Shown piece after piece: positions 1-9,138 of a stretch of 49,414 bases of DNA; the first letter of the stretch is position 1, and each line of letters opens with the position of its first letter. Both the position numbers and the translations under genes were made by a program. The DNA comes from Bythopirellula sp. (lineage in GTDB: Bacteria; Planctomycetota; Planctomycetia; Pirellulales; Lacipirellulaceae): the NCBI GenBank assembly GCA_028285205.1, contig JANQQA010000019.1:1-49414 (forward strand). Direction: 5' to 3'. Below the pieces are notes generated by a model that saw only the letters and a program-made list of their open reading frames with translations, made no database searches and was not told the DNA's origin.

Positions 1-225
1 CGGTCCAAAGATTTGTAGCACTGGTTCCGAGCCGAATCCGCTACCGGCATCGGTTTCTCCGACGGCAACGCGTACCGTACCAGAGGAGGTTACGTCGAAC
101 TCAAAACTGTCACTCCCGCCGATCGGCAGACTGTCAAAAATCTGCTGCCCGTTTCCGATGGCAGTCAATACAAGTCGTGATTCCAGGTTTTCGAATTGCA
201 GTCGGCTATTTCGTTTCGTGAACAT
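1..225 (-). CDS. N-terminal fragment of a secreted planctomycete surface protein (LExR-type N-terminal motif)
   Basis: Only the first 75 codons are inside the window; the gene runs off the left edge. It begins at the ATG at 225 (reverse strand) and reads MFTKRNSRLQFENLESRLVL, followed by TA. This short basic start with an E-x-L-E-x-R-x-x-L core is the N-terminal motif found on many large secreted or surface proteins of planctomycetes. The next part, rich in Gly, Ser, Thr and Asp, looks like the beginning of an extracellular beta-rich domain (SGTVRVAVGETDAGSG). It is co-directional with the PEP-CTERM gene to its right, separated by about 80 bases. The function of the full protein cannot be told from this piece. 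Confidence 0.75.
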   Translation of the reverse strand, partial: MFTKRNSRLQFENLESRLVLTAIGNGQQIFDSLPIGGSDSFEFDVTSSGTVRVAVGETDAGSGFGSEPVLQIFGP

Positions 226-309
226 AATTAATTCTTTCGAGTTGAGTGCATACCGGGAGCAGGACCCGAGCTAAGGGCTTACTTTTAATCTGTTGGCAAA
301 GGAGGTGAA

Positions 310-2454
310 CTAGATATCGCTGCGGCAAGTTCTTGATTGCCAGCTCAAGATTCCGCAAAGCAGTAGAGCGAGGCCGGTTGGTTCAGGGATCAGGTTGACG
401 GCCTCGATTAAGGTGAGTCGAAGAATCGTGTCGTTTTCCACTAAATCGTACCGGAAAAGCATTTCTTCGATCTGGATCAGATTGTCGGGGTCGGCTGCCA
501 AGCCGCTATCGAATGGGCTGAGCGTTAAATCGCCCAGGTCGAGAATCTCAGAGCCTTCGACCATCACAAAGTTGAGCAGACCGATATCTGACGGATCGAT
601 GGTAATACCTCCGTCTGCGGTGATAATGTCGAACGTCTGGCCGATAGCCGGGGCATAATCAAACTCACCGAACAGTTCTGGCTGGAAGACGACTTGGATT
701 TCCCCATCGAGTGTAACTTCCTCGCCAATTTGCAATTGGCTGTAGCTGATGCCTGCTTCGAGCCCAGCGATGAACACTCGTAGTGCCCCCGTCTCCGTCT
801 GAGTGTACGAGCCGGTGACTTCCAAGCTTGCATCCCAGCCGACGATACCAGTGTTCACCACCGGGCCACCGATGGTGCCGCCACCACCTCCTCCGCCTCC
901 ACCTCCGCTGAATCCACCACCGCCACCTCCGCCGCCACCTCCTCCTCCGCGACACTCGTCGCAGATGAACCGTACGAAGGTTTGCTCAGGCACTTCAAGT
1001 GGTTCGGGTAGTTCAATCATTGGTGGTTCTTCGGGCACGATATACTCCACCACCCCACCCGTTACTCGAGGAATCTGTTGAGTCAGCCGCACAATGGGGA
1101 TGCGTACTAAGCCTGCATTGAACAGGTTGCCGATGATGATCCCGTTGCCGCTAAATACAGCGCCCTCGCGTACGAACAAAGTGCCTTCACCATTGTCGAT
1201 AATGATCGTTTCATTGGGTCCAAGCGTAAATCCCTGGCCATCAAGAACCTCGAACGCGTCGAAATCGAAAGTGTTTTCATCCAGGGTTAGTCCCCGATTG
1301 CCCACAAAATAGACTTCGTCGCCGGGTCCTGCCTGCGTGAAGTTGACGGAAGTAGGATTGGTCGTTGTAAATAGAGCGATGTCGTTGCCGTCACCTGCGG
1401 AGTACGTGATTCTGAGCGATGCTCCAAGGGTGGCAACAGTTGCTCCCTCGACAAAGCTGCCATCATTGAATAGTCCGGCCTGGCTGCCGCCAACACTGAC
1501 GATCCCGAACACGTCGCCAGGACTGGCCTCAAAGCCGGTCTGACTGACCACGGACAAGTCCACACCTGCCATCGCGAAATCGCCGGAAACAACGAGTTGG
1601 TCAAATTCGCCAAGTTCGGTTCCCTCGATTTCAATCTCCAGCGTGCCACCGGTGCCGGTGTAATTGCCTGACAGCGTAGAGACGGCAGGCGACAATCCTG
1701 GTGCATAAATGCCTTGGTCGTGGTTGAAATCTCCGATGAAGTCGAGCACCTCCAAGCGGCTTCCGTTGAAATCAAGCGTGCCGCTAGGATCGATGCCAAG
1801 AACAGAACTCCGTAGCAGTGAACCGGTGAAGTCGAGTTCAGAGTTTGCAGCGACAATAATAGTTCCACTACCTTCAATATTGCTGCCATCGATTCTTAGC
1901 GTTCCGTTTTCCGCGATGAGTGTTCCCTGGTTGTCGAGAGTGACATTTACGATTCTGCCATCGCCTCGAATGGTGTTGTCAACATTGGTGAGCGTATTGG
2001 CAGAATTGCCGGTCCAAATACCCGTCTCATCACCATTGAAACGAATCGTGCCACCGCCATTAAGCGTGACGTTCGAGTTGATCGTCAGCACCTTCTCAGG
2101 TTGAGTGCCGTTGTTGAAAGTATTTACACTATCCGCCTCGAAAGTAATCTCGCCCTGATTCGTGATCGTGCCCCCATCAACAAAGGCAATTTCACTAAAA
2201 GTCATACCACCAACTGTGAGCGAACCGGAATTAGACAAATCGGTCGTGGAGCCACCGTGAGCTGTGGTGTCAGTATCGAAGAAAACCGAATCGCCCGACG
2301 TTGGAATTTCTCCCGGAGCGGTTGTGCTACTCCAGTTACCTGGATCATTCCAGTTCGTGTTCCCAGCTCCGCTAGTCCACGTGAACTCGTCGGCAAAGCA
2401 ATTGGATGTTGGCCATGCAGCCGCTAAAAGAAAAACGAAAACCCGAACGGCCAT
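310..2454 (-). CDS. PEP-CTERM-anchored secreted protein with autotransporter-like beta repeats and a poly-glycine hinge
   Basis: A secreted, probably cell-surface protein of about 714 residues. I chose the ATG at 2454 because it directly precedes a signal peptide (MAVRVFVFLLAAAWPTS); the open frame extends 34 codons further upstream, but that part lacks signal features. After the signal come Gly/Asn/Thr-rich beta-helix repeats of the kind seen in autotransporter passengers (NTNWNDPGNWS, then GSLTVGG, GGTITNQGEITF and similar). A glycine-rich tract encoded around 881-955 (runs of 12 and 10 Gly split by FS) separates two such regions. The C-terminus has the PEP-CTERM pattern: IPEPTGLALLLCGIL, a hydrophobic stretch, then a basic SRTCRSDI tail. 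PEP-CTERM proteins are processed by an exosortase and sent to the outer surface. The ligand or structural role is unknown. Confidence 0.8.
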   Translation of the reverse strand: MAVRVFVFLLAAAWPTSNCFADEFTWTSGAGNTNWNDPGNWSSTTAPGEIPTSGDSVFFDTDTTAHGGSTTDLSNSGSLTVGGMTFSEIAFVDGGTITNQGEITFEADSVNTFNNGTQPEKVLTINSNVTLNGGGTIRFNGDETGIWTGNSANTLTNVDNTIRGDGRIVNVTLDNQGTLIAENGTLRIDGSNIEGSGTIIVAANSELDFTGSLLRSSVLGIDPSGTLDFNGSRLEVLDFIGDFNHDQGIYAPGLSPAVSTLSGNYTGTGGTLEIEIEGTELGEFDQLVVSGDFAMAGVDLSVVSQTGFEASPGDVFGIVSVGGSQAGLFNDGSFVEGATVATLGASLRITYSAGDGNDIALFTTTNPTSVNFTQAGPGDEVYFVGNRGLTLDENTFDFDAFEVLDGQGFTLGPNETIIIDNGEGTLFVREGAVFSGNGIIIGNLFNAGLVRIPIVRLTQQIPRVTGGVVEYIVPEEPPMIELPEPLEVPEQTFVRFICDECRGGGGGGGGGGGGFSGGGGGGGGGGTIGGPVVNTGIVGWDASLEVTGSYTQTETGALRVFIAGLEAGISYSQLQIGEEVTLDGEIQVVFQPELFGEFDYAPAIGQTFDIITADGGITIDPSDIGLLNFVMVEGSEILDLGDLTLSPFDSGLAADPDNLIQIEEMLFRYDLVENDTILRLTLIEAVNLIPEPTGLALLLCGILSWQSRTCRSDI

Positions 2455-2895
2455 ACTCTCAGGCAGTAGGAAGCAAGTCCTGCAGCGCCTTGATTGCGAC
2501 TTGAGATCGTAGGACTGTGGGATCAGCATGATGCGAAACTCCGTGGGTCGGGTCATGAGCGGAATCAGTTGGCGTATTAGCAGGAGTCACCAGATTAGGG
2601 CTGTCTAGCCACAAGAGGCTAATTTGAGCACGCCGTTATAACCTGACACCACTACTCCTACAAACACTAGAAGGGCACACCCCTCAACGCTAAAATCAGT
2701 CCTGATCGGGACTTAGCTGAATTGGCTAACCTGAATTTGGACTCTGGCGCTGGCGTGTTTCCTTCAGCCCTTTTCCGGGGCTACCTACTAAGGCGTAGAT
2801 CAAGTCACGAGTTTGAAAGAAAATATCTAAAAACGCATCTTTTCAAATTGATAAACTAATCTTTCCCAAATTCACATTTCATCCAGTGGTGATGT
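2455..2895. other. Divergent intergenic region upstream of the sigma factor operon
   Basis: No convincing gene. It separates the leftward PEP-CTERM gene from the rightward sigma factor gene and becomes AT-rich in its last 90 bases, where the sigma-operon promoter is expected. A dyad at 2698-2713 (AGTCC, six-base loop, GGACT), extendable outward with GCTA/TAGC, is the only structure noticed. I could not identify a clear -35/-10 pair. Confidence 0.5.
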
Positions 2896-3474
2896 ATGCA
2901 GTCAAGAGAGCAGCTTACTCAACAGCTTCGCGAGGCCGCCGCTGGTGACGAGCAGGCTCAGGAGCAAGTCTTTCACGCCGTTGAGCCTCAGCTACGCGAA
3001 ATCGCCAGAAGCTTGCTGAGGAAGGAATCTCAGGCACAGTCGATGCAGACGACAATGTTGATCGACGATGCGTTTATGAAGTTTTTGGGGAATCCTGAAG
3101 GTGCAAATATTTCGAATCGCTTGCACTTTTTACGCCTAATAAAGAAGTACATCCATCAATTGCTGGTAGATGCGGCTCGTGCCCGCAGAGCTAAGAAACG
3201 CGGTGCAGGAAAAGCTCCGCTGGAGCTTGATGAGCAACTAGTCGGTAGCGATGAGTCTCTCTCCATCGAGATTACAAAATTCGAGCTCCTCGACAAACTT
3301 CGAGAGACGAGAGCTCCGGCTGACGACGTGCTGCTGCTTCGGGAGTTTGGTGAGAAACCGCAAGAGTACGAAGATATCGCAGCGCTACTCGATATCAGCG
3401 TAGACGAAGTTGAGGCACTTCATCGTTATGGCCTCGCTTGGATTAAACGAGAACTGAGCAATGTGCAAGGATAG
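2896..3474 (+). CDS. ECF-type RNA polymerase sigma factor
   Basis: A 192-residue sigma-70-family factor of the ECF class common in planctomycetes and acidobacteria. Region 2 covers roughly residues 10-85 (LRKESQAQSMQTTMLIDDAF, then HFLRLIKKYIHQLLVDAARA) and region 4 roughly 125-185 (LLDKLRET, then YEDIAALLDISVDEVEALH as the helix-turn-helix). ATG at 2896 is the only good start. The stop overlaps the kinase start by 14 bases, so the pair is translationally coupled. In related loci such a sigma factor is paired with a membrane-bound kinase that likely controls it in place of a classic anti-sigma factor; that link is inferred from family context and is not visible here. The target regulon is unknown. 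Confidence 0.9.
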   Translation: MQSREQLTQQLREAAAGDEQAQEQVFHAVEPQLREIARSLLRKESQAQSMQTTMLIDDAFMKFLGNPEGANISNRLHFLRLIKKYIHQLLVDAARARRAKKRGAGKAPLELDEQLVGSDESLSIEITKFELLDKLRETRAPADDVLLLREFGEKPQEYEDIAALLDISVDEVEALHRYGLAWIKRELSNVQG

Positions 3475-6247
3475 TCCTACAGATGAAGAGTTTGCCTGGT
3501 TCTCAGGAATCTTACGCCTCTCCCGTCCGGATCGCCAGAACCTGCTCGCAGATAGCGAGTCGGGTCTCCATCCACTCAGTGACGCTCAACTTGGACTACT
3601 TAGGGAAGACTTGAACAATGATTCAAGTCAACGACTGCTAGACAGCAACGTATTGAACGGCTTGCTTCAGGAAAGCTTAGCCAGGGATGTCAATCAAGGA
3701 GACGTTGCCCCCGAGCAGACGCTTCCTGAAGGCACGAGAATTGATCACTACCGAATCGAACTATTGATCGACGTCGGCGGCATGGGAGGTGTATACCTTG
3801 CCGAAGACACTGCCGTTGGCCGCAAAGTAGCTCTTAAGCTGCTCATGCGGGGAAGTGTTGATCGTTTTGAACAAGAAACGCAAACGGCAGCCGCATTAGA
3901 GCATCCGTCGATTGTACGCCTTTACGGGACCGGATACTTCGAGTCCCTACCGTACTATGTGATGGAGTATGTTTCGGGCGAGACATTACAAGCGAAGATC
4001 GACAAGGCTACGGATTCGGGTCTACCTCCTCATGAGGCAGCTAAGCTTATCGCTGAAGTTGCCAGAGCTGTCGCTTACGCACACAGTCAGAAAGTTCTTC
4101 ATCGTGACTTGAAGCCCAGCAATATTTTTATCAGCGAGGATGGCAAGCCTCGTATTGGTGATTTTGGCTTGGCAAGGTTCATAGATCGAGACTCAATACT
4201 CACTCGCACTGGCGATGTATTTGGCTCCCCTGCTTATATGGCACCCGAGCAGACCCTAGGAAATGACCAAGAAACGAGTCCGGCGACAGATGTCTACGGC
4301 CTTGGTGCAACGCTCTACGCTTGCCTCGTTGGTCGCCCACCATTTCAAGGTGAGCCGTACTGGGAAGTTTTCGAATTGGTCAAGTCTAGCGATCCGGTAC
4401 CGCCTAGCCGATTGGAAGCAGGTATCCCGCCTGACTTGGAGACTATCTGCCTCAAGTGCCTCGAGAAGGATCCGAACGAGCGATACAGCTCAGCGGCAGC
4501 ATTGTCCCAGGAGCTGCAGCGATTCTTGCGTAACGAACCGATTGAAGCTCGTCCCTTGGGGTCCATCGAGAAGTTCAAACGGTGGTGCATACGTCGGCCC
4601 GCTGTGGCTGCCTTAGCACTAGCAGCAATGCTATTGTTAACAAGTCTCGGCGGTTGGGGTGGACGCGAAATCTACAACCAACGACAGATCAATGCAAAGC
4701 TCAGCGAGAACCTCGTTGCGAACGCCGAGCTACTGTCGCAACAGGGCAAGTGGCGGGAGGCACTTGCGAAGCTGATCGAAGCGGAGAATCTTGGTAGCTT
4801 CCACTCGGCGAAAATACAACTGCTCCGCATAGAAGCACTCATAGCGGTAAGTGAAACTGACGCCTACTTTGCCGAGATTGATCGACTCGGGCGGATGCGG
4901 CTTTCGCCGAACGAGCAAGCGCAGTTCCACTTGCTAAGAGCACTATCCCTGATGGCGTCAAACGATAGCGCTGCAGCCCAGGCGGAGTGTCGAGCGGCTT
5001 TGCAGGGCGATAATCTCCCCTTGGGCAAGCGTGCCTTAGCTGAGGCAATTCTTGCGGAAACATCAGAGGAGGTTATCGCTGCACTAAGAAATGCAATTGA
5101 CGGCGACCCTACTTCCCACTTTGCACAGCAATACCTTGGTTCGTTACTGATTCTCCTCGGGCGCTACGATGAGGTAGACGAACTTTGTCGAGTTGCAAGA
5201 GTGTTGTTCCCGGAATCCCCAGCGTTTCCAATGCTTCAACTTCTCTCAGCTTCAGGGCGTGGCGACGAACAACTGAAGCAGAAGCTGCTTGAGAGTCCTG
5301 AACTTCTACAGCTTGATTCAGAGAGCTTGGACGAATTCGTTGCTGCTATTTCCGCCTTCGAACTCTTGCAGCATTCCGCTACTCAAGGTTTCGACCTCGA
5401 CATTACTAGGGAGGAGTTCCTTCGTATGCGTGAGGATCTATCGCCACAAGTCGCACCGTTTGTGGAGCGCCTATCAAAACTTGCCTTTCATCGTGTCGAT
5501 GGTTTAACTCACTCCTCTGGGTTTGGTGAACAGCTAGGAATGCCCACATTTCAACGCGCGTATGAAGCATTTGGGGATGTCGTCTCACTGCGAACCTTCG
5601 GATTCTTGCTGACCGGTAAAGGTTCCGTGGAGAGAATCGACCAAATCGCAGTAGACTTGAATGAAGCCTTCAGAATCCATCCCGATGGGTTCTTTCAACT
5701 TTGCCGAGGTCGGCTGCTTTTTGCTAGGAATCGACTTGAACAAGCAACGGAAGCGTATGAGATGGCGTATAGTTCGCCTTCCATCTTTCCGCGAGTGAGG
5801 CGAGATGCCGCCTACGGTGTCGCGCGTTGCTACCTAGAGCGATGGGAACAGAGTGATGCAAAGAACACAGACTACTTGGAGGCTGCCAACGAGTTTGGAC
5901 GCATGAGATTCGCAGACTCCAAGCTTAACATCATGAAGGCCAAGTACTTGCTACGCATTGCAAAACTCTCACGAGACTACGATTTCGGCTTGGAATTGCT
6001 ACCCGCGATCACCGAGGGAGTTGAACGCTCGATTCAGCAAGCCCGTTTAGCATATGCTTGCAATCGCGTTGAAGAGTGCGCCGAAATCTGTAATCAAATA
6101 CTGGAAGATTCCCCTACGAATTCCGATGCCCAGCAGTTGCTCGCAGATGCAGAAAATCGGCTAGAGGAAAGACTTCGAAAGTTGCGTAGTGTGGAAAGAA
6201 AAGTTCGCTCTGATACGGCTAGTCGGTCGAAGCCGGTGAAGGACTAG
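3461..6247 (+). CDS. Membrane-anchored Hanks-type Ser/Thr protein kinase with C-terminal TPR-like region
   Basis: A 928-residue kinase. The kinase domain spans about residues 95-360 and has all key residues: glycine loop GGMGGVY (106-112), Lys126 in VALK, HRDLKPSN (214-221) with catalytic Asp216 and Asn221, DFG at 234-236, and the activation-segment motif GSPAYMAPEQ (255-264). A short transmembrane helix follows at about 380-398 (AVAALALAAMLLLTSLGG). The remaining 530 residues are alpha-helical and carry repeated A/L-rich helical pairs that look like TPR or SEL1-type solenoids, presumably periplasmic. About 90 N-terminal residues precede the kinase domain. Co-transcribed with the overlapping ECF sigma gene, it probably transduces an external signal to that sigma factor. 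The 3' end overlaps the convergent lipoprotein gene by 29 bases. Confidence 0.92.
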   Translation: MCKDSPTDEEFAWFSGILRLSRPDRQNLLADSESGLHPLSDAQLGLLREDLNNDSSQRLLDSNVLNGLLQESLARDVNQGDVAPEQTLPEGTRIDHYRIELLIDVGGMGGVYLAEDTAVGRKVALKLLMRGSVDRFEQETQTAAALEHPSIVRLYGTGYFESLPYYVMEYVSGETLQAKIDKATDSGLPPHEAAKLIAEVARAVAYAHSQKVLHRDLKPSNIFISEDGKPRIGDFGLARFIDRDSILTRTGDVFGSPAYMAPEQTLGNDQETSPATDVYGLGATLYACLVGRPPFQGEPYWEVFELVKSSDPVPPSRLEAGIPPDLETICLKCLEKDPNERYSSAAALSQELQRFLRNEPIEARPLGSIEKFKRWCIRRPAVAALALAAMLLLTSLGGWGGREIYNQRQINAKLSENLVANAELLSQQGKWREALAKLIEAENLGSFHSAKIQLLRIEALIAVSETDAYFAEIDRLGRMRLSPNEQAQFHLLRALSLMASNDSAAAQAECRAALQGDNLPLGKRALAEAILAETSEEVIAALRNAIDGDPTSHFAQQYLGSLLILLGRYDEVDELCRVARVLFPESPAFPMLQLLSASGRGDEQLKQKLLESPELLQLDSESLDEFVAAISAFELLQHSATQGFDLDITREEFLRMREDLSPQVAPFVERLSKLAFHRVDGLTHSSGFGEQLGMPTFQRAYEAFGDVVSLRTFGFLLTGKGSVERIDQIAVDLNEAFRIHPDGFFQLCRGRLLFARNRLEQATEAYEMAYSSPSIFPRVRRDAAYGVARCYLERWEQSDAKNTDYLEAANEFGRMRFADSKLNIMKAKYLLRIAKLSRDYDFGLELLPAITEGVERSIQQARLAYACNRVEECAEICNQILEDSPTNSDAQQLLADAENRLEERLRKLRSVERKVRSDTASRSKPVKD

Positions 6248-6422
6248 CTTGCTCTAAAACGGATATATCTTCTAATTTAGGAGGTGCATTCGTACTCTCC
6301 ACTTCATCACGCTCAGTGGATTCTCCACAGCCAAGTAGCCCTAGCAACATGATCGCAATGGTCAAGCCAGAAGAATCGACCAACTTGGCGGACAGAAACA
6401 CCTTATAGGCCGGAGATTTCAT
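6219..6422 (-). CDS. Small lipoprotein encoded downstream of a DUF1559 gene
   Basis: A 67-residue protein. The ATG at 6422 is preferred over an upstream GTG because a GGGAG ribosome-binding site sits about 6 bases before it. A long, weak N-terminal part leads to a lipobox (GLTIAIMLLGLLGC) whose Cys would be lipidated, followed by an acidic, Pro/Ser-rich tail with no recognised domain. It overlaps the upstream DUF1559 gene by 20 bases, so it is coupled to it, and its 3' end overlaps the kinase gene in convergent orientation. Pairs of a DUF1559 protein and a small lipoprotein are frequent in planctomycetes; the function is unknown. Confidence 0.6.
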   Translation of the reverse strand: MKSPAYKVFLSAKLVDSSGLTIAIMLLGLLGCGESTERDEVESTNAPPKLEDISVLEQASPSPASTD

Positions 6423-7461
6423 CAGCACTCCCGTCGGCGATAGCGGAGAGCCCTTCTAAGACTTTGCTATCAATATCTATTCTGATGTAGTGAACCGAGC
6501 CATCCATCGCAGAGAAGCCAACGACATCAGGGTGGTGGCTGCTAAAGCTGTTCCACATCTCAAGGTTTCCGATTCCAAACGCCATCGGCATTGGGCCACT
6601 TCCCATCCAGCTATGCGCATAAGCTCTGCGATTCTCCTCTACTGCCCCACTGACTTCGCCGAACAGAAAAGTTCGCGAGAGTCCGTCGGTCACTTGTGCT
6701 GGTGTGGTTTGAGAGCGATTGTAGAACGGGCCTCGTCGTGAATCAAACTCTTCATCTCCTATTACTGCAAAATACCCGGCGTTGCCAAGATAGTCCGTCG
6801 TACCCAACTCAGCGGAAAACTTAAGAATCAGCGGTGCGCCCTGCAGGAGGGCCATTTCGTCGATGCCATAGTAAAAGGGATTATTAAAAACCAAAATACC
6901 TTTCTCAGGCAGTTCGCTCACTGCAGATGGGCAGTGGAACGAATCGACGTTGTTACTGGCCGCATGCCAAGTATCAAGATTCTGTACCCAGATTTGAAAG
7001 CTCGGCTCGGCAGTAACATTGAGCATGTCTGGAGCAATTTGATCGGCTACTCCCTGTTGCTCTAGATAGGGTAGCAAGAAGGCTAGAGTGCCGATCATTT
7101 GGTGATCGAGTTCGGTTACTCGCACGGCATTCATTACTGATCGAGCAGGAACAGGAGCTAGCAGGCCTGGGGGGAAAATGCCTGTTGCTGTCTGGTACTC
7201 GATCGATGCTAATGCCGTTTGCCTCAGTTTGTTCTGGCAGGTTACTCTGCGAGCAGCTTCACGAGATGCTTGGACTGCAGGCAGCAACATTGCAACTAGA
7301 GTTCCTATGATCCCAATGACCACAAGAAGTTCGACGAGTGAAAAGGCTGCTCTGTCCTTAGAACTACTGTTGCACAACCGTTGGTTCTTTTCGTAAATCA
7401 CTATGCTACCTGGTAGCCCTGGTTCAGGTGTTTCTGTTAGTCTCGCGTTTTTGGGGTCCAC
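6403..7461 (-). CDS. DUF1559 domain protein with type IV prepilin-like N-terminus
   Basis: About 350 residues. The prepilin signal [18 protein letters not shown] has the conserved Glu at +5 after the predicted cleavage before Phe, followed by the family signature LLPAVQASREAARR and the C-terminal AMDGSVHYI motif typical of DUF1559. These proteins are strongly expanded in planctomycetes and are thought to form pseudopilin-like surface structures; no biochemical function is established. The start is uncertain: GTG at 7461 gives a 39-residue leader, while GTG at 7401, with AGGT just upstream, gives a more usual leader of about 19 residues. It is divergent from the PEP-CTERM gene at 7538 and is followed by the overlapping lipoprotein gene. 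Confidence 0.88.
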   Translation of the reverse strand: MDPKNARLTETPEPGLPGSIVIYEKNQRLCNSSSKDRAAFSLVELLVVIGIIGTLVAMLLPAVQASREAARRVTCQNKLRQTALASIEYQTATGIFPPGLLAPVPARSVMNAVRVTELDHQMIGTLAFLLPYLEQQGVADQIAPDMLNVTAEPSFQIWVQNLDTWHAASNNVDSFHCPSAVSELPEKGILVFNNPFYYGIDEMALLQGAPLILKFSAELGTTDYLGNAGYFAVIGDEEFDSRRGPFYNRSQTTPAQVTDGLSRTFLFGEVSGAVEENRRAYAHSWMGSGPMPMAFGIGNLEMWNSFSSHHPDVVGFSAMDGSVHYIRIDIDSKVLEGLSAIADGSADEISGL

Positions 7462-7487
7462 AGTACACCCATTTTAACGTCTAATCT

Positions 7488-7516
7488 TTGACAAGGATTT
7501 GATCCTAGAGAGGTAT
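7488..7516 (+). promoter_or_regulatory. Possible sigma-70-like promoter for the HAF/PEP-CTERM gene
   Basis: A perfect TTGACA lies at 7488-7493. Seventeen bases downstream the -10 position reads AGGTAT, which is a poor match. The start codon at 7538 would lie about 15 bases after the expected transcription start. Suggestive only. Confidence 0.3.
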
Positions 7517-7537
7517 CCTTCCCTGAGAAACGACACT

Positions 7538-8836
7538 ATGAAATTTCGAACCTTAGTTTGCAGCCTTGCCCTTTTGACGGTTGACAATCTCGCCGTGTTC
7601 GCTGATTCATACGAATTCGTTGAGATTCAGTTTCCGGGTGCCGGGGAGACGATTGCGAAAGGAGTCGCAAGTGACGGAACCGTCGTCGGGACTTACGGAA
7701 ACTCTCTTGATGTTCGAGAACCAATAGAGAATGGGCGAACTGGTTTCATTTGGAACCCAGTCAGTGGTGATTTTCAATCGATTAGCGCGTTTGGTTCGCC
7801 GGCAACAAACGCAAATTCGATAAATGACTCTGGTCTGGTGGTTGGAGATTACTTCACGAATAACCGTCTACGTGGATTCGTATTTGATCCGGTTGCAAAT
7901 GAGTATACGAGCATTTTACCACCTGATGTGAACGCCGATGAGGCGACGATAAGTGACATCGCAGATGATGGTGTGCTAATCGGAAGCTACTCAACGAACC
8001 GATCTTTATCCCAGCCGAACCCAGAAAATTTGCAGGTCTTTGGATTTCGAGCTTTCCCTCAACTGGACGGCAGTTTTGTCTATGAAACGTTTGAGGTCTC
8101 GTTCTCCACTTCAACGTACGCGGGAAGTCGCAACTCGGCTGGCACGGAAGTAGGTATGGGCGTTGAGCAAGGAGGGTTGGGTACACATTTCTTTGGGTTC
8201 AAGCAACCAACTGAGGAGTTTTTTGACTTTCCTAGTTCGATGCTTGCCAATGACGAGCAGCTTCTCCAGACAAGCTTGACAGCAATAAACGACAATGATG
8301 TCATTCTCGGGAACGCTCAAATTCAGAAGGGCTCTGGTTTCTCAACGAGTGTGGTCAATCGTTCATTCTTGATGGAGAACAACGAAGGGGGACTTCAACC
8401 AGCCACCCTAGAAACATTGGCCTTGCCCTGTCCTGACTGCGAATCGTCGATAAATATACTTGAGTTGAGGGTCGAAGAACCTGGGAAGAGCATTGCTACC
8501 AATATCTCGGATTCAGGACTCATTGTGGGGTTCAACGATGATAACGATGGTATCTATTCTGGTTTTCTCGGTATTCCGTTGCCAGAAACTGGACTGCTGG
8601 GAGATTTTGATGTCGACAATGATGTCGACGGATTCGACTTCCTCGCATGGCAACGCGGCGAATCACCTGCCGGGTTGAGTAGGCTCGACTTGCTGGGGTG
8701 GATTAAAAGCTATGGTCAAAACGCACCTTCATTTAGGGTGGAAAATCTCTCGGTTCCTGAGCCCGGCACCTTGATTCTGGCGACTTCCTACTGCTTGATG
8801 GGCCTTCTCGGCAAGTCTCGGCGTCTAGCGGAATGA
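7538..8836 (+). CDS. PEP-CTERM secreted protein with HAF-type repeats and a dockerin-like calcium motif
   Basis: About 432 residues. ATG 7538 is chosen because it begins a signal peptide (MKFRTLVCSLALLTVDN, ending near VFADS). The body holds repeated units of the form INDSGLVVGDY...GFVFD, IADDGVLIGSY, INDNDVILGN and ISDSGLIVGF...GFLG, which match the extracellular HAF repeat family (about 40 residues each, beta-propeller-like). Near the C-terminus GDFDVDNDVDGFDFLAWQRG resembles the dockerin-like Asp-rich segment often placed before planctomycete PEP-CTERM anchors. The anchor is VPEPGTLILATSYCLMGLLG followed by KSRRLAE. It is likely exported and processed by an exosortase. No enzymatic motif is visible. 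Confidence 0.85.
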   Translation: MKFRTLVCSLALLTVDNLAVFADSYEFVEIQFPGAGETIAKGVASDGTVVGTYGNSLDVREPIENGRTGFIWNPVSGDFQSISAFGSPATNANSINDSGLVVGDYFTNNRLRGFVFDPVANEYTSILPPDVNADEATISDIADDGVLIGSYSTNRSLSQPNPENLQVFGFRAFPQLDGSFVYETFEVSFSTSTYAGSRNSAGTEVGMGVEQGGLGTHFFGFKQPTEEFFDFPSSMLANDEQLLQTSLTAINDNDVILGNAQIQKGSGFSTSVVNRSFLMENNEGGLQPATLETLALPCPDCESSINILELRVEEPGKSIATNISDSGLIVGFNDDNDGIYSGFLGIPLPETGLLGDFDVDNDVDGFDFLAWQRGESPAGLSRLDLLGWIKSYGQNAPSFRVENLSVPEPGTLILATSYCLMGLLGKSRRLAE

Positions 8837-9138
8837 GCCTGAACCACAAAGCAAATTGCCTCTACCCAACATTGCGGATTAGCGTTGCAACAGGCTCGAA
8901 ACGTCGTGGATTGCTGGCAAACGCTAAAGCTTATCCTGTATTTTTTGGGCGCAGCAAAGATCAAAACCTCGTTTGGAATCGTTGCGAATCGCCTTGCGAA
9001 TCCAAACGTGAGATCTAAATGATTCCGCAGCCGCCCCGAGAAAACTACGAAGAGCGCGACATCTAACTGACAGCGCATCTCTGGTGATATTGCCGCCGTC
9101 AGCACGGCAATGCTCATCTTCTTCACCTCACTTCTCAA
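8837..9138. other. Intergenic region between two convergent genes; possible left edge of the plasmid-like module
   Basis: No gene supported. A dyad at 9089-9111 (ATTGCCG, nine-base loop, CGGCAAT) lies about 28 bases past the stop of the ATPase gene and could act as its terminator, though no T-run follows. I looked here for a copy of the tRNA-Pro sequence that would mark an attachment site and found none. Confidence 0.45.

Noticed and set aside
803..1081. Open frame encoding a poly-proline protein
   Set aside because: It is the antisense reading of the poly-glycine tract of the PEP-CTERM gene, without a ribosome-binding site.
8837..9138. Possible attachment site for the left module
   Set aside because: No match to any part of tRNA-Pro or to the ACCGTGTCA repeats was found.
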